From positions 1 through 64,000 of the forward strand of contig JBCCIS010000015.1 in assembly GCA_039028155.1 (NCBI GenBank): a DNA stretch of 64,000 bases. The letters run 5' to 3'. The number at the start of each line of letters is the position of its first letter. Positions within the stretch are counted from its first letter, which is position 1. The notes below the pieces were generated by a model. The model ran no database searches. It saw only the letters and a program-made list of their open reading frames with translations, and was not told where the DNA came from. This DNA comes from Pseudomonadota bacterium. GTDB taxonomy: Bacteria; Pseudomonadota; Alphaproteobacteria; SP197. Position numbers and translations under genes: made by a program. Shown here piece after piece: positions 28,615 to 36,517 of the stretch.

Positions 28615-29726
28615 CATCAAACGGCCCTGGGAACGATCGCGACGACCCGGCGACCGAAGGCATGGGCGGCAGCGGATACTACGACAACCATTCGCAGGTC
28701 CAGCGCAGCACCGTCGTCGGCCAAGCCGAGCGTCTGCGTAACGCGGTGCGCCACCTGGACCTGACCACCGATGAGCTGCGTGTCATCGACTATGGCTGCG
28801 GTCCCGGCCGGAATTCGATGGCCGCCTTCCACACCGTGTTCGAGGAAGTCGGCAAGCAACGGCCGGACATGCCGCTTGTCGCCGTGCACAACGATCAGTT
28901 CGGCAACGACTGGAACGATCTCTTCGCGAACATTCGCGGACCCGGCGGCTATCTGAGTGACTTTACCACGACCCGCGTCGAGGCGTCCGTCGAGAGCTTC
29001 TACGAACCCGTGGCATGCGCCGGCACCATTGACCTCGGCATGTCGTTCATGTCGGTGCACTGGCTTAACGGCGCCGTCCACATGCCCTCGCCCGGCACCT
29101 TGTTCTTTTGCGATCTCGACGAACCCGCACGCCACGAACTTGCCGTCCGCGCGGCGCAAGACTGGACGAGATTCTTTGCCGCACGCGCTGGCGAGTTGCG
29201 ATCCGGCGGATGGCTGGTTGTCGAGACGCTGTCATCGGTCCCGGATACCGATGATCCCAGCGGTGTGTTAGCGGCGGGACGTGGGAACTATCGCGCCTGC
29301 TTCCGGGTTGCCGAAGCGATGGCGAATGAGGGACTAATCAAGAAAGAGCTGCTCGATCACTATGTCTTTCCCGTTTACTTCCGTGATGAGCACGAAGCCC
29401 GCGGGCCGTTTGATCCAGGCGGCGCGCTTCAAGATGCGTTCGAGATCGTCGAGGTCGTGAATGAGCGCTATCCGACCCCGTTCGAAGAGACCTTCAAGCA
29501 GGACGGCGATGCGACGGCCTACGCGGCGGCTTATGTCGGCTACGTTCGCGCCTATTCGGAGTCGACCATGCGTAGCGGTCTGTTCGAGGGATCGGCGGGC
29601 AACGCCGAGGAGGTCAATGTTGTGACGGACACATTCTACGATCGTCTTGAACAGCTCTACCGCGACGAACCGTTGCGCCACCCGTCGGAAACCCAATCGA
29701 TGACCGTGGTGCTGAAGCGGCGATGA
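28611..29726 (+). CDS. SABATH-like SAM-dependent carboxyl methyltransferase, copy 2
   Basis: 371 residues, clearly paralogous to its neighbours over its whole length. Motifs are GMGGSGYYDNHSQVQ near residue 17-31, VIDYGCGPGRNSM near 58-70, VHNDQFGNDWNDLF, ESFYEPVA in place of the GSFF segment, and SVHWLNGAVHMP. FVFPVYF-type YVFPVYFRDEHEA supplies the late acidic residue. The difference at the GSFF segment (ESFY) and in the HWL flank suggests a different pocket. Start and stop overlap the flanking copies by ATGA. Confidence 0.85.
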   Translation: MTSNGPGNDRDDPATEGMGGSGYYDNHSQVQRSTVVGQAERLRNAVRHLDLTTDELRVIDYGCGPGRNSMAAFHTVFEEVGKQRPDMPLVAVHNDQFGNDWNDLFANIRGPGGYLSDFTTTRVEASVESFYEPVACAGTIDLGMSFMSVHWLNGAVHMPSPGTLFFCDLDEPARHELAVRAAQDWTRFFAARAGELRSGGWLVVETLSSVPDTDDPSGVLAAGRGNYRACFRVAEAMANEGLIKKELLDHYVFPVYFRDEHEARGPFDPGGALQDAFEIVEVVNERYPTPFEETFKQDGDATAYAAAYVGYVRAYSESTMRSGLFEGSAGNAEEVNVVTDTFYDRLEQLYRDEPLRHPSETQSMTVVLKRR

Positions 29727-30826
29727 CGGCAAACGACCCCGGCAGCAAGGCCACCGACGGCATGGGCGGTGAAGGCTATTACGACAGCCATTCCGCGATC
29801 CAGGGAAACGCCGTGGAGCAACAGGCCGCACGCCTGCGCCGCGCGGTTCAGGCGCTCGACAGGGGAAGGCAAGAGATCACCGTCATCGACTATGGCTGCG
29901 GCCCCGGACGCAACTCGATGGCGGCGTTTCGTGCCGTGCTCGACGAGGTGCGCAAGCACCATGGCGACCTCCCCATCGTCGCCGTCCACAACGATCAGAT
30001 CAGCAACGACTGGAACGACCTCGTCGCGAACATTCAGGGGCCGGACGGTTACCTGAACGACGTCGACGGCGTGCGTGTCGTCGTGTCGGCCGGCAGCTTC
30101 TTCGATACCGTCGCCAGCCCGGCAACCATCGATCTCGGCATGTCGTTCATGGCGTCCCACTGGCTCGACGGCGCAACCAGTATCATCTCGCCGGATACGC
30201 TGTTCTTCGCCGACATGACAGGACCGGCGCGCGACGAGATCGCCGCCATCGCCGACGATCACTGGACACGCTTCATGCGCAGGCGCGCCCGCGAAGTGCG
30301 GCCCGGCGGCTGGCTTGTGTTCGAAGCGATGTCGTCGATCAAGGATCCGGACGACCGCAGCGGGCTCGCCGCCGGCGGTCACCGTCTCTACCGCGCCTTC
30401 TGGCAAATCGCCGACGGCATGGTCGACGAGGGACTTGTCGAGCGCGCCCACCTCGACGCTTTCGTCTTCCCGGTCTATTTCCGCGAACTCCACGAGATCC
30501 GCGCGCCGCTGGAGCGCGAGGACGATCTGAAGGCCGCGTTCGAGATCGTCGAACTCGAAAACGAGCTGATCCCCAACCCTTATGTGGAGGCCTGGCGCCG
30601 CGACGGTGACGATACGGTCTACGCCAAAGCCTACGCCGCCTTCGCGCGCGGCTTTTCGGAGTCCGCTTTCCGCAACGGCCTGTTCAATCTGTCGGCCACC
30701 GAAGACAACGGTGCCGACGCGTTGACCGAGACATTCTACGCGCGCCTCGAAGACCTGTTCCGTACCGAACCCGACGACCACATCTTCGACAACCACTCGA
30801 TGACGCTGGTTGTCAGGCGCCGTTGA
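29723..30826 (+). CDS. SABATH-like SAM-dependent carboxyl methyltransferase, copy 3
   Basis: 367 residues, third paralog of the tandem set. Motifs are GMGGEGYYDSHSAIQ near 13-27, VIDYGCGPGRNSM near 54-66, VHNDQISNDWNDLV, AGSFFDTVA, ASHWLDGAT and FVFPVYFRELHEI. The asparagine-aspartate block ends in Val rather than Phe. It overlaps the convergent MBL-fold gene by 14 bases (30813-30826). All three share the same layout, so in-place duplication is the simplest origin; divergence seems substantial. Confidence 0.85.
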   Translation: MTANDPGSKATDGMGGEGYYDSHSAIQGNAVEQQAARLRRAVQALDRGRQEITVIDYGCGPGRNSMAAFRAVLDEVRKHHGDLPIVAVHNDQISNDWNDLVANIQGPDGYLNDVDGVRVVVSAGSFFDTVASPATIDLGMSFMASHWLDGATSIISPDTLFFADMTGPARDEIAAIADDHWTRFMRRRAREVRPGGWLVFEAMSSIKDPDDRSGLAAGGHRLYRAFWQIADGMVDEGLVERAHLDAFVFPVYFRELHEIRAPLEREDDLKAAFEIVELENELIPNPYVEAWRRDGDDTVYAKAYAAFARGFSESAFRNGLFNLSATEDNGADALTETFYARLEDLFRTEPDDHIFDNHSMTLVVRRR

Positions 30827-31676
30827 CGTAGTCGAAACCGAAAGCGTCCTTGTCCCGCACCACATGGCCGATCGACGGCAGCGGGAAGTGGATGGTCATG
30901 ATCCTCGTGTCGGTGTCGCAGTGCGTGTCGAGGAAACGCCGGCGCGTCGCGCGTGACTGCACGATGTCGTAGTCGAAATGCGGGCTCCAATCGGGTTGGA
31001 CGAGCTGCAGCGGCGAATGGATGAGATCGCCAGTAACGACCGCGTGGGCCGAGCCTGACTTCAGATGGACCGCGACATGGCCAGCGGTGTGGCCCAGCGT
31101 CGGCTCGAGCCAGACCTGGTCGTCGAGCGCGTAGTCGGTGTCGACCAGCACCGCCTGCTTGGCGTCGAGCACGGGCTGCACGTTCTCCTGGAAGTCGAGG
31201 TGACCAATCTCAGCGGCAGAGGCGACCTCGTCGCGCGCGAAGATGTACTTCGCGTTCGGGAAGGTCGGCACCCAGCGGCCATCGATCAGGCGCGTGTTCC
31301 AGCCCGCGTGGTCGAGGTGCAGGTGGGTACAAAAGACGAAATCGATCTGCTCCGGCGCGACACCGGCGGCGGCCAGATTGCGCAACCAGGTTTCGTCGCG
31401 CCGGTCCTGCCAGGCGGGAATGCCGTCATAGGACTTGCGGCAGCCGACGCAGGTATCGATCAGGATCGTGTGGTGGCGCGTGCGGACCAGATAGGACTGG
31501 ACGGTCAGCAGCATGTCACCGGTGACCGGATCGATCGCGTCGGGCTCCAGCCACGCGCGGTAGGGCGCGACCGCCTCGGGTGTGGCCTCGTGGAAAAACT
31601 CCGGCAGCACGAAAGGTGCCTTTTCCATTTCGATGACGCGGTCGATGGCGATGTCGCCCAATTGCAGCGTCGTCAC
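30813..31676 (-). CDS. MBL-fold metallohydrolase
   Basis: 287 residues. The metallo-beta-lactamase metal site is THLHLDHAGW near residue 117, with downstream TAGHVAVH and VTGDLIHSP and a late His in IHFPLPS. The layout resembles N-acyl-homoserine lactonase/quinolone-hydrolase-type single-domain members. It is convergent with the third SABATH-like gene. A hydrolase next to carboxyl methyltransferases could act on ester or lactone products, but that is only context. Confidence 0.87.
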   Translation of the reverse strand: MTTLQLGDIAIDRVIEMEKAPFVLPEFFHEATPEAVAPYRAWLEPDAIDPVTGDMLLTVQSYLVRTRHHTILIDTCVGCRKSYDGIPAWQDRRDETWLRNLAAAGVAPEQIDFVFCTHLHLDHAGWNTRLIDGRWVPTFPNAKYIFARDEVASAAEIGHLDFQENVQPVLDAKQAVLVDTDYALDDQVWLEPTLGHTAGHVAVHLKSGSAHAVVTGDLIHSPLQLVQPDWSPHFDYDIVQSRATRRRFLDTHCDTDTRIMTIHFPLPSIGHVVRDKDAFGFDYVNGA

Positions 31677-31698
31677 TGGACCCTCCCCGAACGAACCA

Positions 31699-32283
31699 TC
31701 AGTCGGCTTCGCCGCCCTCGGCGGTTTCCGGCAGCATGTGCTTCTTGATGAGTCCGATCTGGCACATGCCGAACGCCATGGTCAGCACGACGATGCCGAA
31801 GGTCTTGAAGGCGACCCAGATGTCAGTCGACTGGGTGCGCCACACCAGTTCGTTGATGCCGGCCATGACCAGAAAAAAGATCGCGAAGCGCAAGGACATT
31901 TTGCGCCAGCCCTCGTCGTCCAGATTGAGCGCCGCACCCAGCAGCGGCTTCAAAAGCGGCTTGCCGAGCAGAAGCCCGCCGAACAGGACGGCGGCGAACA
32001 ACGCCTGGATGATTGTCGGCTTGAGTTTGATGAAGGTCTCGTCGTTCAGCCACAGGGTCAGCCCGCCGAAGATGCCGACGATGATCGCGGTGACCAGCGG
32101 CAGCATCGGGATGTGGCGCGCGATCGAATAAGACAGCGCCAAGGCAATGACGGTCGCGATCATCAAGGCGGCGGTCGCCGTCATCAAATCGTCGAGCACA
32201 TAGGCGACGACAAAGACGATCAGCGGGCCGTATTCGGTGACCGGCTTCAGCCAGGCCGGTTGTTTCGGTTTTTCTTGCGTCAT
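31699..32283 (-). CDS. yciB: Inner-membrane septation protein YciB/IspZ
   Basis: 194 residues with five predicted TM helices. The family start is EYGPLIVFVVAYVL, and FGGLTLWLNDETFIKLKPTIIQALFA is the characteristic central block, followed by LDDEGWRKMSLRFAIFFLVMAGINELVWR. It is linked to septation and envelope integrity. It lies 22 bases upstream (in transcription order) of the MBL-fold gene, so the two may be co-transcribed. Confidence 0.94.
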   Translation of the reverse strand: MTQEKPKQPAWLKPVTEYGPLIVFVVAYVLDDLMTATAALMIATVIALALSYSIARHIPMLPLVTAIIVGIFGGLTLWLNDETFIKLKPTIIQALFAAVLFGGLLLGKPLLKPLLGAALNLDDEGWRKMSLRFAIFFLVMAGINELVWRTQSTDIWVAFKTFGIVVLTMAFGMCQIGLIKKHMLPETAEGGEAD

Positions 32284-32338
32284 GATCCCAACACTATTGG
32301 AGACTGGGGCGTCGCGGGCAAGGACGGAACGGCCACGA

Positions 32339-33265
32339 TTACGTCAGCGCCCTATGGGGCATGATCTCCTGGCACCACAGGGAAAGGTGGTCGGCGACAA
32401 AATAGGCCGGCGAACCGCCGTGTTCGTCCGCCCGGGTGCCGGCCCACCAGACGATGTCGGGTGTCTTGCCGGCAAGCGGCAGCACGGCGACCCGTCGGTC
32501 GCGCCGAAAGAGCTCTGCATCGCGCGCGCCGACCAAGCTAATGCCCAGACCCGCCGCGACATAGGCAAGCACGCCGTCGCCCGACGCTGCCTTCAGGACC
32601 TGCGCCGGTGCGGCTTCAGCATCCGTGAGGCAGGCCTGATAGGCGAAGCTGCGCTCAAAGACCGGCGCGGCGGTGATAAAGGTCTCGCTCCCGACCATGC
32701 CGGCGTTGAAGGCCGGTTCGCTCGCCAACGCATGATCGGCAGGCAGCACGGCGACCAGAGTGTCGCGGAACAGTTCGAAGTGCTGCCGGCCCGCCGGTTT
32801 CGCCGCGTCTTGGCTGATGACGACATCAGCGGCGCCACGCGCCAGCGCATCGGCCGGCGCGTGCAGCGCCGCGGGCACCAGGTCGATGGTGATCTCACCG
32901 TTGCGCTCGACCAGAAACTTGACGAAGGAGGGCAGCCACGTCGGACACAGCCGGTCGGCGACGCCGACCCGGACCACATAGCGAATACCGCCGGCGAACC
33001 GATGGACGTCGTGTTCGGCGCGCGCCAGTTCGTCCAGCACGCGCCGGGCCGACGGCAACAGGCGCTCGGCGGACGGCGTCATGCGCAGGCGCTTGCCCCG
33101 ACCTTTCACGAATAGCGGCGCGCCCAACCGCCGCTCGGCCTCGCGCAGACGGTAGGTCAGCGCCGGCTGCGTCACGCCAAGCTCCTGAGCGGCGTTGTTC
33201 AGGCTGCCGCCATCGGCCACCGCCACGAGCAGCTCCAGATGGGGGACGTCGAGGGCGCTGGGCAT
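32339..33265 (-). CDS. LysR-family transcriptional regulator, MetR-like
   Basis: 308 residues. The winged helix is LELLVAVADGGSLNNAAQELGVTQPALTYRLREAERRLGAPLFVKG (residues 10-55). The effector domain (VVRVGVADRLCPTWLPSFVKFL) resembles MetR-type regulators. It is divergent from the GNAT-EamA-cupin-hydrolase set, and a dyad lies 11 bases before its start, so it probably controls that set and itself. The ligand is unknown. Confidence 0.92.
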   Translation of the reverse strand: MPSALDVPHLELLVAVADGGSLNNAAQELGVTQPALTYRLREAERRLGAPLFVKGRGKRLRMTPSAERLLPSARRVLDELARAEHDVHRFAGGIRYVVRVGVADRLCPTWLPSFVKFLVERNGEITIDLVPAALHAPADALARGAADVVISQDAAKPAGRQHFELFRDTLVAVLPADHALASEPAFNAGMVGSETFITAAPVFERSFAYQACLTDAEAAPAQVLKAASGDGVLAYVAAGLGISLVGARDAELFRRDRRVAVLPLAGKTPDIVWWAGTRADEHGGSPAYFVADHLSLWCQEIMPHRALT

Positions 33266-33275
33266 AGATCCAACT

Positions 33276-33292
33276 TATCAGAATTGCTGATA
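33276..33292. promoter_or_regulatory. LysR-type operator dyad
   Basis: TATCAG-AATTG-CTGATA, perfect 6-bp arms around a 5-base centre, fits the T-N11-A rule (T at 33278, A at 33290) for LysR binding. It lies between the LysR gene and the divergent GNAT gene. Confidence 0.6.
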
Positions 33293-33379
33293 TTTTCGTA
33301 TTAAATTTCAATTGGAACGGCAAGACAGGCCGGCCCTAGCTTTTGCGCCAACAGCGCAACCGAACGCTCAGGAGTCAGC

Positions 33380-33844
33380 ATGCCGGCACCCCTTACAATC
33401 GACCAGGCGAACGCCAAGGACGCCGCCACCGTCGCCGACTTTGTCACCCGCCTTTTGGCCGAGCTGTTCGACAGCGCGCGCGATCCCGAGGAGATGGAGG
33501 CAACCGCGCGCGATCTGCTGGCGCGCCCGGATCTGTTCACCGCCTTCATTGCGCGGCGCGGCGCGCAGCCGGTTGGCGTGCTGACGCTGGCGACCTGCGT
33601 CTCGGTCTATGCCAGTGGGCGCTTTGGCGAGATCGCTGAGCTGTGCGTCGATCCCGACCAGCGATCGGCCGGTGTCGGCGAGGCCCTGATCGCCGCCGCG
33701 GCCGACTATGGCCGCCAACAGGGATGGTCGCGCCTGGAGGTGGGCGCGCCGCCGGCCGAGCGCTGGGCACGCACGGTGGCGTTCTATGAACGCAACGGCT
33801 TCACCGAGATCGGCCCGCGCCTGGGCCTGGCGCTCACTCCCTGA
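33380..33844 (+). CDS. GNAT-family N-acetyltransferase
   Basis: 154 residues. The acetyl-CoA loop is CVDPDQRSAGVGEALIAAAADY, and WSRLEVGAPPAERWARTVAFYERNGF is the C-terminal signature of the single-domain family. It leads a likely operon with the EamA gene (3-base gap). The substrate is unknown. Confidence 0.9.
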   Translation: MPAPLTIDQANAKDAATVADFVTRLLAELFDSARDPEEMEATARDLLARPDLFTAFIARRGAQPVGVLTLATCVSVYASGRFGEIAELCVDPDQRSAGVGEALIAAAADYGRQQGWSRLEVGAPPAERWARTVAFYERNGFTEIGPRLGLALTP

Positions 33845-33847
33845 ACG

Positions 33848-34744
33848 ATGACGTCTGAGAGCCAGGCGCCGGCGACCGAGGCCCATCACCTGCGCGGTAT
33901 CGGCTGGATCGTCGTGTCGACCCTGTGTTTCGCGACCGAGGACAGCATCGCCAAGTGGCTGGGCAGCGAGATCGATCCGATCCAGGTGTTGTTCGTCTAC
34001 GGCCTCGTGCTGCTCGCCTGGGCAGTGGCGGGCGCGGCGAGACGCGGTGGCGCCGCCGCGCTGGTACATTTGCGCGTGCGCAGACCCTGGCTCTTGATGC
34101 TGCGTTCCCTGGTACTGCTCGGCACGTTCCTGGCCTTCATCTATGGCGTCGTGCTGCTGCCCTTGGCCGATGCGGTCGCGATCAGCTTCACGACGCCACT
34201 GCTCGCCACCGTGCTCGCCGCGGTCGTGCTGAAGGAACAGGTCGCGCTGCGCCAATGGCTGGCGGTCGCGACGGGTCTCGTCGCCGTCGTCTGGATGGTG
34301 CAGCCGGGCGCCGGCGTCATGTCGGCGGGCGCGGCGTGGATGCTGTTGAGCGCGCTGCTTGCTGCCATCGACATCTTGCTCACACGCGTTCTGACACGCA
34401 GCGAAAGCAACACGACGATCGTGCTCGCGCTTGCCGTCACGTTCGTCGTGGTGCTGGGTGCCGCCGTGCCGTTCGTGTGGCAACCGCTGACCCTGATCGA
34501 CATCGGCCTGATCATCGCCATGGGCACGGCCGGCGTCGGCGCCCAGGCGAGCTTTGCCCAGGCCTACCGGCGCGCGCCGCCGCAGGTCCTCGCGCCGTTC
34601 GACTATCTGATGCTGGTCTGGGGTGTGCTGTTCGGCTTCGTCATCTGGCGCGAGTGGCCGACGCCGGACGTGATGGCCGGCGCCGTCGTGTTGATCCTCG
34701 TCGGCCTCTATCTGGCGCGCGCCGAGGCACGTGCCCAGGATTAA
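33848..34744 (+). CDS. EamA/DMT-superfamily transporter
   Basis: 298 residues with ten predicted TM helices in two EamA repeats, e.g. VLFVYGLVLLAWAVAGA, LLMLRSLVLLGTFLAFIYGVVLLPLADAVAISFTTPLLATVLAAVVL and the second-half APFDYLMLVWGVLFGFVIW. The ATG is two bases after the GNAT stop, so the two are co-transcribed. The substrate is unknown. Near the DMSP-lyase-like gene, an organic-osmolyte or acrylate-related carrier is conceivable but unsupported. Confidence 0.9.
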   Translation: MTSESQAPATEAHHLRGIGWIVVSTLCFATEDSIAKWLGSEIDPIQVLFVYGLVLLAWAVAGAARRGGAAALVHLRVRRPWLLMLRSLVLLGTFLAFIYGVVLLPLADAVAISFTTPLLATVLAAVVLKEQVALRQWLAVATGLVAVVWMVQPGAGVMSAGAAWMLLSALLAAIDILLTRVLTRSESNTTIVLALAVTFVVVLGAAVPFVWQPLTLIDIGLIIAMGTAGVGAQASFAQAYRRAPPQVLAPFDYLMLVWGVLFGFVIWREWPTPDVMAGAVVLILVGLYLARAEARAQD

Positions 34745-34887
34745 CGTCGGGTTTGACGTTTGGTGCGGATCGTTCGGGTTCGCGCTATAACCCGGCTTGC
34801 GGACACGGCAGGCTCCGCGTCGCTGGGAAGAAGATCATCGTCGGCTACAAAATCTCCGACACCTTCGGTCTGCGTTTTGCGGCCGTT

Positions 34888-35481
34888 GTGTCGATCATCG
34901 CGAGTTTCTACCGAACGGAGGCGCGTAAGGGCGGGCCGACGGCCGACATGCTGAACGATGTCGCGCACGAGCTTGAAAACCTGCCGGCGCCGGAACCGCC
35001 CGAACCATCCCGCCTGCCCGGCGCGACACACTTGGCGTCCGCCCTGCCGGAAGCGTTGAACGGTCCGATGGCCTCGGTCGTCCATGGCTTCATGGCGATC
35101 GAACCGGAAAGCCCGTGGATCCAGACGGAGCACTATCGCGCGTCCCTGGGCGACGACTATATGGACAACTACGGCTACGTCACCCTGGTCGGCGACCGCG
35201 CGATCCTGAAGCACGACCGCATTGCCTGCGGCTTCTTCGTCATCGGTCCGGGACGTCATTATCCCGAGCACCACCACGAGGCCGAGGAGATCTATCACCC
35301 GCTCTCCGGCGACACGCTGTGGAGTCAAAATGGGGACCCCGGCACGCCGCGCGCCATCGGCGAGGCCGTGCATAATCCGCCATGGCTGCGCCACGAGATG
35401 ACGACGCGCGAAACGCCACTGTTCGCGCTCTACTGCTGGCGCGGCCGCGTGGTGAACCAGGCGCAATTGACGAACCCCTGA
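34888..35481 (+). CDS. DMSP-lyase-family cupin (DddL/DddQ-like)
   Basis: 197 residues from GTG at 34888; an ATG at 34948 gives 177 residues, and the true start is uncertain. The cupin core is GRHYPEHHHEAEEIYHPLSG, with the Zn/Fe ligands expected as the His cluster (124-130), Glu, Tyr136 and a late His in NPPWLRHEM (169). The closing ETPLFALYCWRGR resembles the DMSP_lyase family, which cleaves dimethylsulfoniopropionate to DMS and acrylate. A quercetinase-like cupin is the alternative. It is downstream of GNAT-EamA and 22 bases before the hydrolase. A TATAAC at 34786-34791 may be its -10. Confidence 0.65.
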   Translation: MSIIASFYRTEARKGGPTADMLNDVAHELENLPAPEPPEPSRLPGATHLASALPEALNGPMASVVHGFMAIEPESPWIQTEHYRASLGDDYMDNYGYVTLVGDRAILKHDRIACGFFVIGPGRHYPEHHHEAEEIYHPLSGDTLWSQNGDPGTPRAIGEAVHNPPWLRHEMTTRETPLFALYCWRGRVVNQAQLTNP

Positions 35482-35503
35482 ACGCTAAGCGACGGAGGCG
35501 CCC

Positions 35504-36319
35504 ATGCAGACCGGAACCTTGAAGACGGACGTCGCCGACGTCTTCTATCTGCAGCAGGGCTCAGGCCCCGACATCGTCTGGATCCCCGGCGGCGATCAGA
35601 CCGGCGAGGAATGGGCCGAGCAGATGGCGGCCTTTCCCGACTACCGCAACACGAGCTTCGATCCGCGCGGTGCCGGCAAGACGGTCGTGCACGAGCCGAC
35701 GCCGTGGCCGATCGCGTCCTTTGCCACCGACTGCGCCGCGCTGATCCGTGAGGTCTGCACGCCACCGGTCAACCTGGTCGGGCTTTCCATGGGCGCGCTG
35801 ATCGTCCAGGAGATGGCGCTCAGCCATCCCGATCTCGTGCGCGTCGCCATCGCCATGGGCACATCCGGCAGCAAGGCCGGTTTCATCCATGAGTGGGAAG
35901 ACGCTGAGATCCGCTTCCGCGAATCCGGCGGCACCCTGCCGCCCGATTTCGCCATGGCCCACTACGCGCTCCTCATGTACCCGTCGGAGGTCCTGGGCGA
36001 CGACGCGTTGTGGGAAAAGGTGAAACCGATTGTCGCCGCGGCCTATCGCGAACGCGACGGCGACATGCTGGCCGCGCAATGGCAGGCATGCCTGGACTAT
36101 TCCGCCATGGACCGCCTGCCCCAATGCACGCGCCCGCTGCACGTCATCGGTTTCGGCCAGGACATGCAGACACCCCCTGCGCGCGGCAAACTGGTGGCGG
36201 AAGCGGCCAAGGACGGCCACTTCCATCTGTTGGAGGGCCTCGGCCACTGCTCACTCTTCGGCCACAAGCCGGAGGTCGTCAGCGCCAAGATCCGCGAGAT
36301 CATCGAGAGCACTCCCTGA
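35504..36319 (+). CDS. Alpha/beta-hydrolase fold protein
   Basis: 271 residues. The oxyanion strand is IVWIPGGDQTGEEW, followed by SFDPRGAGKT and the nucleophile elbow GLSMGALIVQEMAL with Ser as nucleophile. The late acid is in HVIGFGQDMQTP and the His in LLEGLGHCSLFGH. It starts 22 bases after the cupin gene and is in the same direction, so an operon is likely. It may hydrolyse an ester or thioester; the substrate is unknown. Confidence 0.9.
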   Translation: MQTGTLKTDVADVFYLQQGSGPDIVWIPGGDQTGEEWAEQMAAFPDYRNTSFDPRGAGKTVVHEPTPWPIASFATDCAALIREVCTPPVNLVGLSMGALIVQEMALSHPDLVRVAIAMGTSGSKAGFIHEWEDAEIRFRESGGTLPPDFAMAHYALLMYPSEVLGDDALWEKVKPIVAAAYRERDGDMLAAQWQACLDYSAMDRLPQCTRPLHVIGFGQDMQTPPARGKLVAEAAKDGHFHLLEGLGHCSLFGHKPEVVSAKIREIIESTP

Positions 36320-36323
36320 TCGT

Positions 36324-36350
36324 GCCGGCATGCCGGGCCTGAACCGGCAT
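36324..36350. repeat. Palindromic intergenic repeat
   Basis: GCCGGCATGCCGG (36324-36336) abuts ATGCCGG-GCCTGAA-CCGGCAT (36330-36350). It follows the hydrolase stop by 4 bases. It resembles short palindromic repeats (ATGCCGG...CCGGCATCC) found across many alphaproteobacterial genomes. It could also serve as a transcript end. The following gap to 36517 shows no gene. Confidence 0.45.
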
Positions 36351-36517
36351 CCATGAACACGGGGCCACGCGCGAGGCGCTATCGATTGCGGAGTTTGTTT
36401 CCGACGCAACAGTTTTTGATGGTGCCCTACATAAAGGTGGAAATGCCATGACCCGGCGATAACCTGAATCGATCTTCGGTTCCGTTCATGCTGTCTCGCT
36501 GACAGGGAGTGCGCCAA

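Noticed and set aside
29657-30865. 402-codon minus-strand frame opposite SABATH copy 3
   Set aside because: It overlaps copy 3 completely, is His/Arg/Val-rich and lacks motifs. The same holds for the frame opposite copy 1 (27277-28620).
33925-34887. N-terminal extension of the cupin frame back into the EamA gene
   Set aside because: The upstream part is the EamA gene read in another phase; only the portion after the EamA stop looks like real protein.
34741-35466. 241-codon minus-strand frame opposite the cupin gene
   Set aside because: The plus frame has the cupin metal motif; the minus frame has no motif.
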